From NCBI GenBank assembly GCA_963817465.1, contig CAWFOP010000014.1:930001-994000 (forward strand): a DNA stretch of 64,000 bases, written 5' to 3'. How positions within the stretch are numbered: position 1 is the stretch's first letter; each line of letters starts with the position of its first letter. This document shows positions 18,559 through 27,514 of the stretch, one piece after another. The position numbers and the translations under genes were made by a program. Source of the stretch: CAMPKL01 sp963817465. Its GTDB lineage: Bacteria > Acidobacteriota > Terriglobia > Bryobacterales > UBA6623. The notes below the pieces were generated by a model. It searched no databases. It saw nothing but the letters and a program-made list of their open reading frames with translations, and was not told the origin of the DNA.

Positions 18559-20043
18559 TCAGCCGTTGAGCTTCTTTGCGAGCAAGTCGTTGACGACCTG
18601 GGGGTTGGCCTGGCCGCGGGTGGCCTTCATCACCTGCCCGACGAAGAAGCCGAGGATGCCGGTCTTGCCGCCGCGGTACATCTCGACTTGGCTCGTGTTC
18701 TTGGCGATCAGGTCGTCGATGATTTTTTCGAGCTCCGTGGTGTCGGAGATTTGCTTGAGGCCCTCTGCTTCGATGATTTCCGGCGCTGTCTTGCCGTTCT
18801 CGTACATCTTGGCGAAGACCTGTTTGGCGAGCTTCGACGACAGGGTGCCGTCGGCGAGCAGCTTCAGCATCTCGGCCAAGTTTTCAGCCGAGACGCGGGA
18901 CTCTTCGATGGTCTTGTCGTCGGCGTTGAGCGCTCCGGCCAAGTCGCCTTGCACCCAGTTGGCGGCGCTCTTCGGCTCTCCGGAGAGTTTGGCGACCTGT
19001 TCGAAATAGTCGGCGATCTCTTTGGTGGCCGACAGCGTGTGGGCGTCGTACTCGGAGAGGCCGTATTCGGAGATGAAGCGCTCGCGCTTGGCGCGCGGCA
19101 TTTCGGGCATCGAGGCGGCGATGCGCTCGCGCCACTCGTCGTCGACGATCAACGGCGGCAGATCGGGCTCGGGGAAGTAGCGGTAGTCGTGCGCCTCCTC
19201 CTTCGAGCGCATCGAGGCGGTTTCGCCGGTGACGTTGTTGAACAGGCGCGTCTCTTGCACGACCTGTCCGCCGGATTCGAGGACGGCGACCTGGCGGGCG
19301 ATCTCGTACTCGATGGCCATCTTGACGAAGCGAAACGAGTTGACGTTCTTGATCTCGACCTTGGTTCCGAACTTCTCCGCTCCTTTAGGGCGAACCGAGA
19401 CGTTGGCGTCACAGCGCAGTTGGCCTTTCTCCATGTCGCAGTCGGAGGCGCCGGCGAATTGGATGGCCTGCTTGATCTCGGTGAGGTAGGCGAACGCTTC
19501 GTCGGCGCCGCGCATGTCGGGCTCGGAGACGATCTCGGCGAGGGGCGCGCCGGCGCGGTTGAGGTCGACGTAGCTGTAGCGGTCCGAATCGCGGAAGCCG
19601 TCGTGGATGTTCTTGCCGGCGTCTTCCTCGAGGTGCAGCCGGGTGACGCCGATGCGCTTTTGGGTCCCGTCCTCGAGCTCGATGTCGACCCAGCCGTGCT
19701 CGGCGAGCGGCTCGTCGAACTGCGAGATCTGGTAGCCCTTGGGCAGGTCGGGATAAAAGTAGTTCTTACGGGCGAAGACCGACTTGCGGTTGATCTTGCA
19801 GTTGATCGCCAGCGACGCGCGGACGCCTTGCTCGACGACGGCGCGGTTGAGCACGGGCAGAGCGCCGGGCAGGCCGAGCACCACGGGGTCGGTCTGCGTA
19901 TTGGGCTCGTTGCCGAACTCATGCGAGCTGCCGGAGAAGATCTTGGTCTTCGTCTTGAGCTGAACGTGCACTTCGAGCCCAATCACGGGCTCGTATTTTG
20001 CGACCGTTTCGGGGTCGGCGATGAGGAGGTCGGCTGCAGCCAT
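18559..20043 (-). CDS. gatB: Asp-tRNA(Asn)/Glu-tRNA(Gln) amidotransferase subunit B
   Basis: The tRNA-binding and kinase subunit of GatCAB, which converts Glu-tRNA(Gln) or Asp-tRNA(Asn) to the correct amide. 494 residues, full length. The start region KYEPVIGLEVHVQL is the conserved N-terminus, followed by KTKIFSGS, the YFYPDLPKGYQISQ signature, GVTRLHLEEDAGK, YVDLNRAGAPLAEIVSEPD and LRCDANVSVRP. The C-terminal YqeY-like tail domain ends GQVMKATRGQANPQVVNDLL. The ATG at 20041-20043 has GGGGAA upstream, so I prefer it to the start 24 nt earlier. gatA and gatC are not in the window. Confidence 0.96.
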   Translation of the reverse strand: MAAADLLIADPETVAKYEPVIGLEVHVQLKTKTKIFSGSSHEFGNEPNTQTDPVVLGLPGALPVLNRAVVEQGVRASLAINCKINRKSVFARKNYFYPDLPKGYQISQFDEPLAEHGWVDIELEDGTQKRIGVTRLHLEEDAGKNIHDGFRDSDRYSYVDLNRAGAPLAEIVSEPDMRGADEAFAYLTEIKQAIQFAGASDCDMEKGQLRCDANVSVRPKGAEKFGTKVEIKNVNSFRFVKMAIEYEIARQVAVLESGGQVVQETRLFNNVTGETASMRSKEEAHDYRYFPEPDLPPLIVDDEWRERIAASMPEMPRAKRERFISEYGLSEYDAHTLSATKEIADYFEQVAKLSGEPKSAANWVQGDLAGALNADDKTIEESRVSAENLAEMLKLLADGTLSSKLAKQVFAKMYENGKTAPEIIEAEGLKQISDTTELEKIIDDLIAKNTSQVEMYRGGKTGILGFFVGQVMKATRGQANPQVVNDLLAKKLNG

Positions 20044-20146
20044 GAAGGGCTTCCCCTGAAGGCGCAATTATATCAACCGGCGTTGTCGCACACGTCGCTC
20101 GAGGGACCGAGAGGGCGGGCTCGGGAGCCCGCCCATGCGCCGCGTG

Positions 20147-22399
20147 TTAGACCAGTTTGTGCTTCGAGAGCGGCAGCTCGCGAATGCGCTTGCCGGTCGC
20201 GACGAAAATGGCGTTGGTGAGCGCCGGAGCGAAGACCGGCACGCCGGGCTCGCCGACCCCGGCCGGGGGCGCGTCGCTGTCGACCACGTGAACGTGCGTC
20301 GTCACGGGCGCTTCGTTGATGCGCGCGACCGGGTAGTCGTTGAAATTCGACTGGTCGATGCGGCCGTCGGAGGCGGTGATCTCGCCCATCAAGGCGATCG
20401 ACGTCCCAAATGTGGCGGCGCCCTCGAATTGCGCCCGGACGCGCTCGGGGTTCACGGTCTTGCCGGCGTCGACGACGGTCCAAACTTCGGGGATCTTGAC
20501 CTTGCCGCTCGAGTCGACCTCGACGCGGACGACCGTCGCGATGTAGCTCAGGAACGAGCGGTGCGCGGCGATGCCCATGCCTTGACCCTTGGGAAGCTTT
20601 TTGCCCCAGCCGGAGTCCTTGGCGGCCAGCTTGATCACGTTCTTGAGGCGGCCGGTGTCGACCGGGTACTCCTCGATCGTCCCGCCCATGTTGGGGTACT
20701 CGACGCCCTGCGCGGCCAGGTCGATGATGCGGTCGTCGCCGATCGTCTCGAGCATGTACTCGACCGGATCGCGTTTGGCCTGGTGGGCCAGCTCGTCGAG
20801 GAACGATTGCACCGCGAAAGCGTGATAGATGTTGGCGACCGAGCGCAGCCAGCCGATGCGGATGTGCGCCTCGGCGGGGCCGTTCTCGACGCGCTGGTTC
20901 GGCACGTCGAACGGATTGTCCGAGAAGCCCATGCCCATCTCGCCGGCCGAGCCGTAGGTGGTGTCGACGGCGAAGGTCGAGCCGATCGGCGTGAAAACGG
21001 AGCGTTGCAGCCAGGCGGTGGGCTTGCCTTTGCCGTCGACGCGCGCCTTGAGGTAGAGGCCCGCGACGGCGTGGAAGTAGTCGAACCGGATGTCGTCTTC
21101 GCGGCTCCAAACGACCTTCACCGGCTTGCCGAGCTGTTTGGACAGGATCGCCGCTTCGCAGCAATAGTCGGGTTTGGACTTGCGGCCAAAACCGCCGCCC
21201 AGCAGCGTGACATGGCAGATGACGTCGGTCTTGTCGACGCCGACTGCGGGACCGACGGCTTCTTGGACGGCCTGGGGATTTTGTGTGCAGGTCCAGACTT
21301 CGACCTTGCCGTCCTTGAAGTGGGCGATGGCGGCCGGCGGCTCCATGGCGGCGTGCGCCAAGTGGGGCACGTAGTATTCGGCCTCGATGATCTTGCCGCC
21401 CTTGGCGAAATCGGCGTCGACGTCGCCGACGTTGCGGATGACCTTGCCCGGTTGCTTGGCGGTATCGATCAGCTTCTGCTTGAATGCGCTTGACGTGTAG
21501 CCGGCGTTGGGGCCGAGGTCCCATTCGGCTTTGAGCTTCTTGCGGCCCTGGAAGACCGACCAGGTGTTGTTGCCGATGACGGCTACGCCGCCCAGGGCCT
21601 GGAAGCCGTGCGGCGGCACGAAGTCGGGCATGCGGAACGTCTGCGTCACGCCCCACTGCTTGAGGGCGTCGGCGTCGTCAAAGCTCTTGAGCTTGGCGCC
21701 CAGGACGGGCGGGTGCTCGATCGAGGCGTAGACCATGCCGTCGACCTTGGCGTCTTGCCCGAAGACCGCCGTGCCGTTGCAGATCTCGTCGAGATCGTCG
21801 ACCGGCATCTCGTGGCCGATGTAGCGGTACGCGGACTTCGGCTTGAACTTGAGCGTCTCCTTGGCGGGGACCGGCAGCTTCGCCGCGTCGGAGGCCAGCT
21901 CGCCGTAGCCGAGCTTCTTGCCGGAGGTGTGGACGACCTGGTGCAACTCGGCCTTAACCTCGGAGACGGGCACGCCCCATTTGTTGGCGGCGGCCTGCTC
22001 GAGCATGGTGCGCGCGGTCGCGCCCGCTTCGAGCATCACATCGAGGAAGTTGCGCACCGAACGCGAGCCGTCGGTGTTTTGCGAACCGTACTTCTCGTCG
22101 CCGATGGCCTGCTCGATCTTGACTCGCTTCCAGTCGGCCTCGAGCTCGTCGGCGAGGATCATCGGCAGCGAGGTTTTCGAGCCGGTGCCCATCTCCGAGC
22201 GATGCGCCACGATCCAAACCGTGCCGTCGGTCTCGATGCCGAGGAATACGTTCGGATTGAACGGCGCGGATTCGGCGTTCGGCGGATAGGCCGCCTGCGC
22301 CTCGCCGACCAGGCCGTAGCGGGCGCCGAGAACCAACGCGCCGGCGGAGAACATGCCGCGGAGAAAGCCGCGGCGGCTGACGTTTTGGATGCTCATCAT
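20147..22399 (-). CDS. Molybdopterin-binding large subunit of a xanthine-oxidase-family hydroxylase
   Basis: 750 residues; resembles the beta subunit of isoquinoline 1-oxidoreductase/aldehyde dehydrogenases (IorB type). It starts with a Tat signal (NVSRRGFLRGMFSAGALVLG), so the folded cofactor enzyme is exported. Family stretches include GIETDGTVWIVAHRSEMGTGSKTSLPMILADEL, HPPVLGAKLKSFD, HAAMEPPAAIAHFKDG, VTLLGGGFGRKSKPDY and the near-C-terminal GVGEPGVPVFAPALTNAIF, which holds the catalytic Glu region. Its start overlaps the small-subunit gene by 4 bp (ATGA-type). An exported aldehyde or N-heterocycle oxidoreductase is likely; the substrate cannot be told. Confidence 0.88.
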   Translation of the reverse strand: MMSIQNVSRRGFLRGMFSAGALVLGARYGLVGEAQAAYPPNAESAPFNPNVFLGIETDGTVWIVAHRSEMGTGSKTSLPMILADELEADWKRVKIEQAIGDEKYGSQNTDGSRSVRNFLDVMLEAGATARTMLEQAAANKWGVPVSEVKAELHQVVHTSGKKLGYGELASDAAKLPVPAKETLKFKPKSAYRYIGHEMPVDDLDEICNGTAVFGQDAKVDGMVYASIEHPPVLGAKLKSFDDADALKQWGVTQTFRMPDFVPPHGFQALGGVAVIGNNTWSVFQGRKKLKAEWDLGPNAGYTSSAFKQKLIDTAKQPGKVIRNVGDVDADFAKGGKIIEAEYYVPHLAHAAMEPPAAIAHFKDGKVEVWTCTQNPQAVQEAVGPAVGVDKTDVICHVTLLGGGFGRKSKPDYCCEAAILSKQLGKPVKVVWSREDDIRFDYFHAVAGLYLKARVDGKGKPTAWLQRSVFTPIGSTFAVDTTYGSAGEMGMGFSDNPFDVPNQRVENGPAEAHIRIGWLRSVANIYHAFAVQSFLDELAHQAKRDPVEYMLETIGDDRIIDLAAQGVEYPNMGGTIEEYPVDTGRLKNVIKLAAKDSGWGKKLPKGQGMGIAAHRSFLSYIATVVRVEVDSSGKVKIPEVWTVVDAGKTVNPERVRAQFEGAATFGTSIALMGEITASDGRIDQSNFNDYPVARINEAPVTTHVHVVDSDAPPAGVGEPGVPVFAPALTNAIFVATGKRIRELPLSKHKLV

Positions 22400-22851
22400 G
22401 CCATCTCCTTCGCGGCGTCCTTGATGGCGGCGCGGATGCGCTGGTAGGTCCCGCAGCGGCAGATGTTGCCTTGCATGTCGCTGTCGATGTCGGCGTCAGT
22501 CGGCTTCTTGTTGGAAGCCAGCATGGAGGCGGCCTGCATCATCTGGCCGGACTGACAGTAGCCGCACTGCGGCACGTTGTGGGCCTTCCAAGCCGTTTGC
22601 ACCGGATGCGCTCCGTCGCTCGACAGCGCCTCGATCGTCTTGATTTCCTTGCCTTCGACCGATGAGACCGGAGTGATGCAGGAGCGGACGGCGACGCCGT
22701 TCTGGTGCACGGTGCAGGCCCCGCACAGGCCCACGCCGCAGCCGAACTTCGATCCCGTGAGACCGAGGATGTCGCGCAGATACCACAGCAACGGGATCTG
22801 CGGATCGCCGTCGAAACTGCGTTCTTCTCCGTTGATATTGAGTTTGACCAT
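22396..22851 (-). CDS. [2Fe-2S] small subunit of the molybdenum hydroxylase
   Basis: 151 residues that transfer electrons from the molybdenum subunit. It has the two-cluster pattern of the family: a plant-ferredoxin-type cluster in GCGVGLCGACTVHQNG, with a further Cys in RSCITPVSSVEG, and a C-terminal four-helix cluster in QCGYCQSGQMMQ and NICRCGTYQRI. It has no signal peptide, as expected if it travels with the Tat-signal-bearing large subunit. No FAD subunit gene is adjacent, which is typical of two-subunit IorAB-type enzymes that pass electrons to a cytochrome. It is the first gene of the pair; the large subunit starts within its stop region. Confidence 0.92.
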   Translation of the reverse strand: MVKLNINGEERSFDGDPQIPLLWYLRDILGLTGSKFGCGVGLCGACTVHQNGVAVRSCITPVSSVEGKEIKTIEALSSDGAHPVQTAWKAHNVPQCGYCQSGQMMQAASMLASNKKPTDADIDSDMQGNICRCGTYQRIRAAIKDAAKEMA

Positions 22852-23023
22852 TGGTTTGAGAACTCCTGCTCGCCGTGGTGCGCGCGATCGACGAGGGCGC
22901 GGCGGCGGGAAGAGCGCTCGGGCCAGTCGAGGCCGAGCCGCTCCGGCGAGCTTTCACATGATAGCGGACGCGCAGGCGGAAGCAGTGCTGCGGCGAGACG
23001 CTGTGCGGTAAGCTTGCCTGGCC

Positions 23024-24361
23024 TTGACTTCGCAGCCTCCTCCGCGACCTGTCGAGCCGCCGCAAACGCTTGGGCGGGCGCTGTCGTTTCTTGGGCCGGG
23101 GCTGGTGCTGACGGCGTCGGTGGTGGGTTCGGGCGAGCTGATCGCGACGACCAGCCTCGGCGCGCGCGTCGGCTTCTTGGCCTTGTGGCTGATCGCGCTG
23201 AGCTGCGTCGCGAAGCTGCCGCTGCAACTGTTGTTCGGGCGCTGGGCGATCCTGCACGACCTGCCGTTGCTCGACGAGCTGGACCGCCTGCCCGGCCCGC
23301 GCCTCAAGGCGGGATGGTTCACCTGGCTGTGGTTCGCGACGCTCGTGTTCGTGACCTTCCAGCAAGGGGCGATGCTGGGCGGCGTGGCGCAGGCGCTGCA
23401 TCTCATCCTGCCGCAGGTGGGGCTGACGCCGTGGGCGTTCATGGTCGCAGGGGCCACGATCGCGCTGCTATGGGGCGGCGGGTACGGGCGCCTCGAGCAT
23501 GCGTCCCTGATCATGGTCGGCGCATTCGCGGCTTCGACTATGACTTGCGTCGCGTACTTGTCCGGTTCGCCCTACAGCTTCGCGCTTTCGGACTTGGCCG
23601 AGGGACTGAAGTTCGAGTTGCCCGCCGAAGGCGCGGCGATTGCGCTAGCGATCTTCGGCATCACGGGGATCGGCACGACGGAGCTTGCGCTCTACCCCTA
23701 TTGGTGCCAGCAGAAGGGCTATTCGCGTTGGGCGGGGGAGCGCGACGACTCGCCGGCCTGGCGCCGCCGCAGCCGGGGCTGGATTCGCATCATGCGTCTG
23801 GACGCGATCGTGGCCATGGTCATCTACACGAGCCTCACGATGGCGTTCTTCGTGCTCGGCGCGGCGGTGTTGCACCCGCAAGGGCTGTTTCCGGAAGGCT
23901 CGGAGATGATTGTCGTGCTGTCGCGGATGTATACGGAGACGTTTGGGCCGGGAGCGTTCTATGTGTTCTTGCTGGGCGCGTTCTTCGCGCTGTACTCGAC
24001 GATCTTCGTGAGCACGGCGGCGCATGGGCGGATGTTCGCAGATTGTTGCGTGCTGTTCGGCTGGTCGCGAGCGTCGAGCGAGGAGGAGCGCAGGCGGCTG
24101 ACGCGCTGGTTCACCACCGGGCTGCCCGTCGCGCAGCTCCTCTTGTACTTGGCGCTTCAACTTCCGGTCTGGATGGTGTTGGTCGGCGGGACGGCGCAGT
24201 CGCTGATGATGCCGATCCTGGGCTTCGGCGCGGTGTATTTGATGCGGCGGCGGATGGCGGCGCTGCCGCCGTCAGGCTGGCTGAAGGCGCTCGGCTGGGC
24301 CTCGGCGCTGACGACCGCGGCCGTCGCGGTTTGGGGCTTGACGGCACGGCTCTTCGGCTAA
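23024..24361 (+). CDS. Nramp-related transporter with altered metal-site motifs
   Basis: 445 residues, with about 10-11 hydrophobic spans and the inverted-repeat feel of the Nramp (APC-fold) family. Recognisable segments are FLGPGLVLTASVVGSGELIATT (first span) and ALAIFGITGIGTTELALYPYW (sixth span). In canonical manganese/iron Nramps these places carry DPGN and MPHN. Neither motif is present here, so ordinary divalent-metal coordination cannot be assumed. The protein may move another ion or solute, like other Nramp-related subfamilies with changed sites. The start is TTG at 23024. It stands alone, divergent from the hydroxylase genes. Confidence 0.75.
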   Translation: MTSQPPPRPVEPPQTLGRALSFLGPGLVLTASVVGSGELIATTSLGARVGFLALWLIALSCVAKLPLQLLFGRWAILHDLPLLDELDRLPGPRLKAGWFTWLWFATLVFVTFQQGAMLGGVAQALHLILPQVGLTPWAFMVAGATIALLWGGGYGRLEHASLIMVGAFAASTMTCVAYLSGSPYSFALSDLAEGLKFELPAEGAAIALAIFGITGIGTTELALYPYWCQQKGYSRWAGERDDSPAWRRRSRGWIRIMRLDAIVAMVIYTSLTMAFFVLGAAVLHPQGLFPEGSEMIVVLSRMYTETFGPGAFYVFLLGAFFALYSTIFVSTAAHGRMFADCCVLFGWSRASSEEERRRLTRWFTTGLPVAQLLLYLALQLPVWMVLVGGTAQSLMMPILGFGAVYLMRRRMAALPPSGWLKALGWASALTTAAVAVWGLTARLFG

Positions 24362-24439
24362 CCCTACCGTTCCCGAAAAACAGATAGACAGTCGCGGCAG
24401 GCCGAGCTATTCTCCAAGCCTCGGGATTTGAAAATCTCG

Positions 24440-24640
24440 CGCTCGTTCCACGATTCCGATACCGCGAGCGAGCGTTCACCCGCCTTCGGCTGCCCGACGG
24501 GCCGCGACACTTGCCACGGCGGCGGAGTCGATCCCATCTACAACTTCATGGATTACACGGACGACTACTGCATGATCGAGTTCACCCCGAATCAGACGAC
24601 TCGCATGCAGGATTCGTGGACGGCCTACCGGGCGCCTTAG
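24440..24640 (+). pseudogene. C-terminal remnant of an M43 (pappalysin/MEP1-like) metalloprotease
   Basis: From about 24450 to the TAG at 24638-24640 the frame reads DTASERSPAFGCPTGRDTCHGG, then DPIYNFMDYTDDYCMIEFTPNQTTRMQDSW. This is the conserved C-terminal part of secreted M43 cytophagalysin/pappalysin-like proteases: the GCP-GRDTC disulfide region and the NFMDYTDD-C Met-turn. The zinc site HExxH and everything before it are missing; an in-frame stop lies about 60 bp upstream. It is therefore a decayed fragment, not a working gene. It converges with the secreted-protein gene at 24637, with which it shares 4 bp. Confidence 0.8.
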
Positions 24641-25041
24641 TTCTTTGCGGGCAGGGCTCGTGATCGCGGCCGCCAGTCGATGATCGCGGGCCCGGAATCC
24701 TGGCAGACCCAGACGTTGGCCCGCATGCCGGGCCGGAGCGTTCCAGGCGCGGATTCGATTTTTGCGAAGTCTTCTTCCTTGAACGGCTTCCCGTCGAGGC
24801 GAAAGCGGTCCGCGGCGCGTTCGTCGGCCTTCAGGATCATTTCCACGGGCTCGGTCGTGCGCCAGTCGGTCTCGACCGTCAGCTTGATGCGTTCAGACGT
24901 GCGGGAGTAATTCGTGACGGCGCCGGCGTACATGGTGAGCTCATCGCGCGCGCACGGCGTCTCACTGGGCGGGCGAACTCGCGGGCCCTGGGCCCAGGCC
25001 GCGACGGCGAAGAGCATCAACAAGATCGAACGCCGCAGCAT
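24637..25041 (-). CDS. Small secreted protein of unknown function
   Basis: 134 residues with a clear signal peptide (RRSILLMLFAVAAWAQG). The mature part is a predicted beta-rich domain (TMYAGAVTNYSRTSERIKLTVET, then VEMILKADERAADRFRLDGK) with two cysteines (in ETPCARD and VWVCQD) that could form a disulfide. I do not recognise a family. The gene is convergent with, and overlaps by 4 bp, the M43 fragment; purD lies divergently upstream. Confidence 0.6.
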   Translation of the reverse strand: MLRRSILLMLFAVAAWAQGPRVRPPSETPCARDELTMYAGAVTNYSRTSERIKLTVETDWRTTEPVEMILKADERAADRFRLDGKPFKEEDFAKIESAPGTLRPGMRANVWVCQDSGPAIIDWRPRSRALPAKN

Positions 25042-25155
25042 TCCTCTAGGATTCTATCGCTCGGCGGAGCGGGTGTTAATCTATCGTTCACGTCTGATGC
25101 GCTGCGGTGTACGTTGCGGCGCTGTCGGACGGTTTTTTCGCTTGATTCTCAAGAC

Positions 25156-26430
25156 ATGAAAGCGCTTGTGATTGGCGGCGGCGGCCGCGAGCATGCCCTC
25201 GCTTGGAAGCTCGCACACTCTCCCTCGATCGAGAAGGTCTATGCGACGCCGGGCAACGCCGGCATCGCGTTTGATGTGTCGTCGATACCGGGCGACATCG
25301 TCTCGCCCGCCGAGATGGCGGCGCTGGCCGAGACCCTCGGCGTCGACTTCACGGTCGTCGGCCCGGAGGCGCCGCTGGTTGCCGGCGTCGCGGATGCATT
25401 TGAGGCCCAGGGCTTGCCGGTGGTCGGGCCGTTGAGTGTTGCGGCCCAGCTCGAGGGCAGCAAAGTCTATTCAAAGGAATTCTTTCGCGAGTTTTCGATT
25501 CCGACGGCCGATTCAGACACGGTCGAGACGCCGGAAGAGCTCGACGCGGCGCTCGATCGCATCGGGGCGCCCGTGGCCTTGAAAGCCGACGGTCTGGCGG
25601 CCGGCAAGGGCGTGATCTTGGCCGAAGATCTCGAAACCGCCAAGGCCGAGGGTCGCAAGCTGCTCGCGGGCGAGACGGTGGGCGACGCCGGCAAGCGCCT
25701 GCTCGTCGAGCAGTTTCTCGTCGGACGTGAGGTCAGCTTTATCGTGCTCACCGATGGTGTGCGGATCTTCGAGTTTCGCCCGACGCAAGATCACAAGGCC
25801 GCCTTCGACAACGACGAAGGCCCCAACACGGGCGGCATGGGCGCCTACTGCGACGACTCGATCCTGGACGACGGACTCCGGCGGCGCATCTTGGACGACG
25901 TGATCGAACCTGCGCTCGAAGGCATGCGTGCGCGCGGGTCGTTCTTTCGGGGCTTTCTGTACGCCGGTCTGATGGTGACCGACGAGGGCCCGAAAGTGCT
26001 CGAGTTCAACGTGCGTCTGGGAGATCCGGAGACGCAGCCGTTGCTGTATCGCATGGACGGCGACTTCGGCGAGCTGCTGGCGTCGGCGGCGCGCGGGTCG
26101 CTCGATCCGTCGCTGGCGGGCTGGAAGGCCGAGCCGACGGCCTGCGTGGTGGTGGCGTCGGGCGGGTATCCCGGGGCCTATCAGAAGGGCGTTCCAATCG
26201 ATGGCGTGCGCGAGGCGGAGGCGACCGGCGCGAAGGTTTTCCATGCGGGGACGGCGTTCAAGGATGGGCGGCTGGCGACGGCGGGCGGGCGAGTCCTCGG
26301 CGTGACCGCGGCGGGCGCGGATCTGAAGGCCGCGATCGACAACACCTACGCGGCGGTCGAAAAGATTCACTTCGATGGCGAGCACTATCGCCGGGATATC
26401 GGCAAGAAGGGGCTAGCGCGGCTGGCGTAA
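25156..26430 (+). CDS. purD: Phosphoribosylamine-glycine ligase (GAR synthetase)
   Basis: Second step of purine synthesis: ATP-dependent joining of glycine to phosphoribosylamine. 424 residues, normal length. It has the N-terminal GGGGREHALAWKL, the ATP-grasp segments VGPEAPLVAGVADAFE, GSKVYSKEFFREFSIPTADS and LKADGLAAGKGVILAE, the catalytic QDHKAAFDNDEGPNTGGMGAY, and VLEFNVRLGDPETQ (metal-binding Glu/Asn). The ATG at 25156 begins the domain directly; the frame is open 42 nt upstream. It is followed 14 bp later by a Gfo/Idh/MocA gene. purH lies at 60097, far away, so purine genes are dispersed. Confidence 0.97.
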   Translation: MKALVIGGGGREHALAWKLAHSPSIEKVYATPGNAGIAFDVSSIPGDIVSPAEMAALAETLGVDFTVVGPEAPLVAGVADAFEAQGLPVVGPLSVAAQLEGSKVYSKEFFREFSIPTADSDTVETPEELDAALDRIGAPVALKADGLAAGKGVILAEDLETAKAEGRKLLAGETVGDAGKRLLVEQFLVGREVSFIVLTDGVRIFEFRPTQDHKAAFDNDEGPNTGGMGAYCDDSILDDGLRRRILDDVIEPALEGMRARGSFFRGFLYAGLMVTDEGPKVLEFNVRLGDPETQPLLYRMDGDFGELLASAARGSLDPSLAGWKAEPTACVVVASGGYPGAYQKGVPIDGVREAEATGAKVFHAGTAFKDGRLATAGGRVLGVTAAGADLKAAIDNTYAAVEKIHFDGEHYRRDIGKKGLARLA

Positions 26431-26444
26431 ACGGACAAACGGAA

Positions 26445-27461
26445 ATGAAAGTCGGATTGATCGGAACGGGCGCGATCGCCCACAAGCACGCCCAGAGCTA
26501 CGGCGAGCTGGGCTTTGAGCTGGTCGCGTGCTCGAACCGCAATGCGGAGAAGGGGCGCGCCTTCGCCGAGCAGTATGGCGCGGAGTTTTATGCGGACTGG
26601 CGCGAGCTAGTCGCCCGGAGGGACATCGGCTACGTCGACGTCTGCACATTCCCCGATTCGCATCTCGCGATCGTGCGCGAGTGCGCCGCGAAGAAGCGCA
26701 GCGCGCTGCTGCAGAAGCCGATGGATCTGACCCTGGCCGCCTGCCGCGAGATGATCGAGATCACCAAAGCGTCGGGCGTAACGCTTGGCGTGGTGAGCCA
26801 GCACCGCTTCGACGACTCGGTGATCTTTCTCAAGAAGGCGCTGGGCGACGGCCGGCTGGGCAAGTTGCTGCAGGCCGACGCCTATGTCAAATGGCATCGG
26901 CCGCAGGCCTACTACGATCGGCCGGGCAAGGGGACTTGGGAGGTCGAAGGCGGCGGGGCGCTGATCAACCAGGGCATCCATCAGGTCGATGTTCTGATGT
27001 ATCTGGCGGGCCGGGTGAAGACGATCGCGGCGAACTGGCAGCTTGCCGCCGCGCACCGCATGGAATCCGAGGACGTCGTCAACGCCTTGCTCACTTACGA
27101 GAACGGCGCCACGGGCGTCATTCAGGCGGCGACGGCGTTCTGGCCGGGCTACTCGGAGCGCATCGAGCTGCACGGGACGAAAGGCTCGGCGATCATCACC
27201 GGCGACCGGCTGACGGCGTGGGACGTCGAGGACGATGCGGGCGAGGCGGCGCCGTTGTCCGGCGGCTCCGACGGCTCCGGCGCGTCGGACCCGATGGCGA
27301 TCCCGATCGAGAACCTGAAACGCGGGTTTGCGGACTTCGCCAAAGCGGTCGAGACCAACGGCAAGCCGCTGATCGACGGCGAAGAAGGCTATCGCGCGCT
27401 GCAAATCGTGCTGGGCGTCTACGAAGCGGCGCGCGAGGGAAAGATCGTTACGTTGAGCTAG
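26445..27461 (+). CDS. Gfo/Idh/MocA-family NAD(P)-dependent oxidoreductase
   Basis: 338 residues. The N-terminal Rossmann fold starts VGLIGTGAIAHKHAQSY (GxGxxA/G nucleotide-binding loop). The catalytic Lys motif is QKPMDLTL, equivalent to the usual EKP. The C-terminal half has the family's catalytic-His stretch GGGALINQGIHQVDVLMYL. Members oxidise or reduce sugars, inositols or related cyclic alcohols. It lies 14 bp behind purD and 53 bp before the enolase-superfamily gene. Together with that gene it suggests a sugar or sugar-acid catabolic pair, but the substrate is not readable. A Gly/Ser-rich insertion (SGGSDGSGASD) lies near residue 280. Confidence 0.88.
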   Translation: MKVGLIGTGAIAHKHAQSYGELGFELVACSNRNAEKGRAFAEQYGAEFYADWRELVARRDIGYVDVCTFPDSHLAIVRECAAKKRSALLQKPMDLTLAACREMIEITKASGVTLGVVSQHRFDDSVIFLKKALGDGRLGKLLQADAYVKWHRPQAYYDRPGKGTWEVEGGGALINQGIHQVDVLMYLAGRVKTIAANWQLAAAHRMESEDVVNALLTYENGATGVIQAATAFWPGYSERIELHGTKGSAIITGDRLTAWDVEDDAGEAAPLSGGSDGSGASDPMAIPIENLKRGFADFAKAVETNGKPLIDGEEGYRALQIVLGVYEAAREGKIVTLS

Positions 27462-27499
27462 GCGCTCAAACCTCCAAGCCGGCCGAAGCGGCGGTTTCG

Positions 27500-27505
27500 T
27501 ATAAT
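27500..27505 (+). promoter_or_regulatory. Candidate -10 element TATAAT before the enolase-superfamily gene
   Basis: TATAAT ends 9 nt before the ATG at 27515, so a transcript starting about 7 nt downstream would have almost no leader. No convincing -35 hexamer is visible at the expected distance. The gene also lacks a Shine-Dalgarno sequence, which fits a nearly leaderless message. Confidence 0.4.
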
Positions 27506-27514
27506 CCGCACGCC

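Noticed and set aside
18505..20220. A 571-codon open frame antisense to gatB.
   Set aside because: gatB has full family motifs; the other frame is composition-driven.
20073..21656. A 527-codon Arg-rich frame in the same direction as, but shifted from, the molybdenum hydroxylase large subunit.
   Set aside because: The true frame covers the same bases with clear motifs from end to end.
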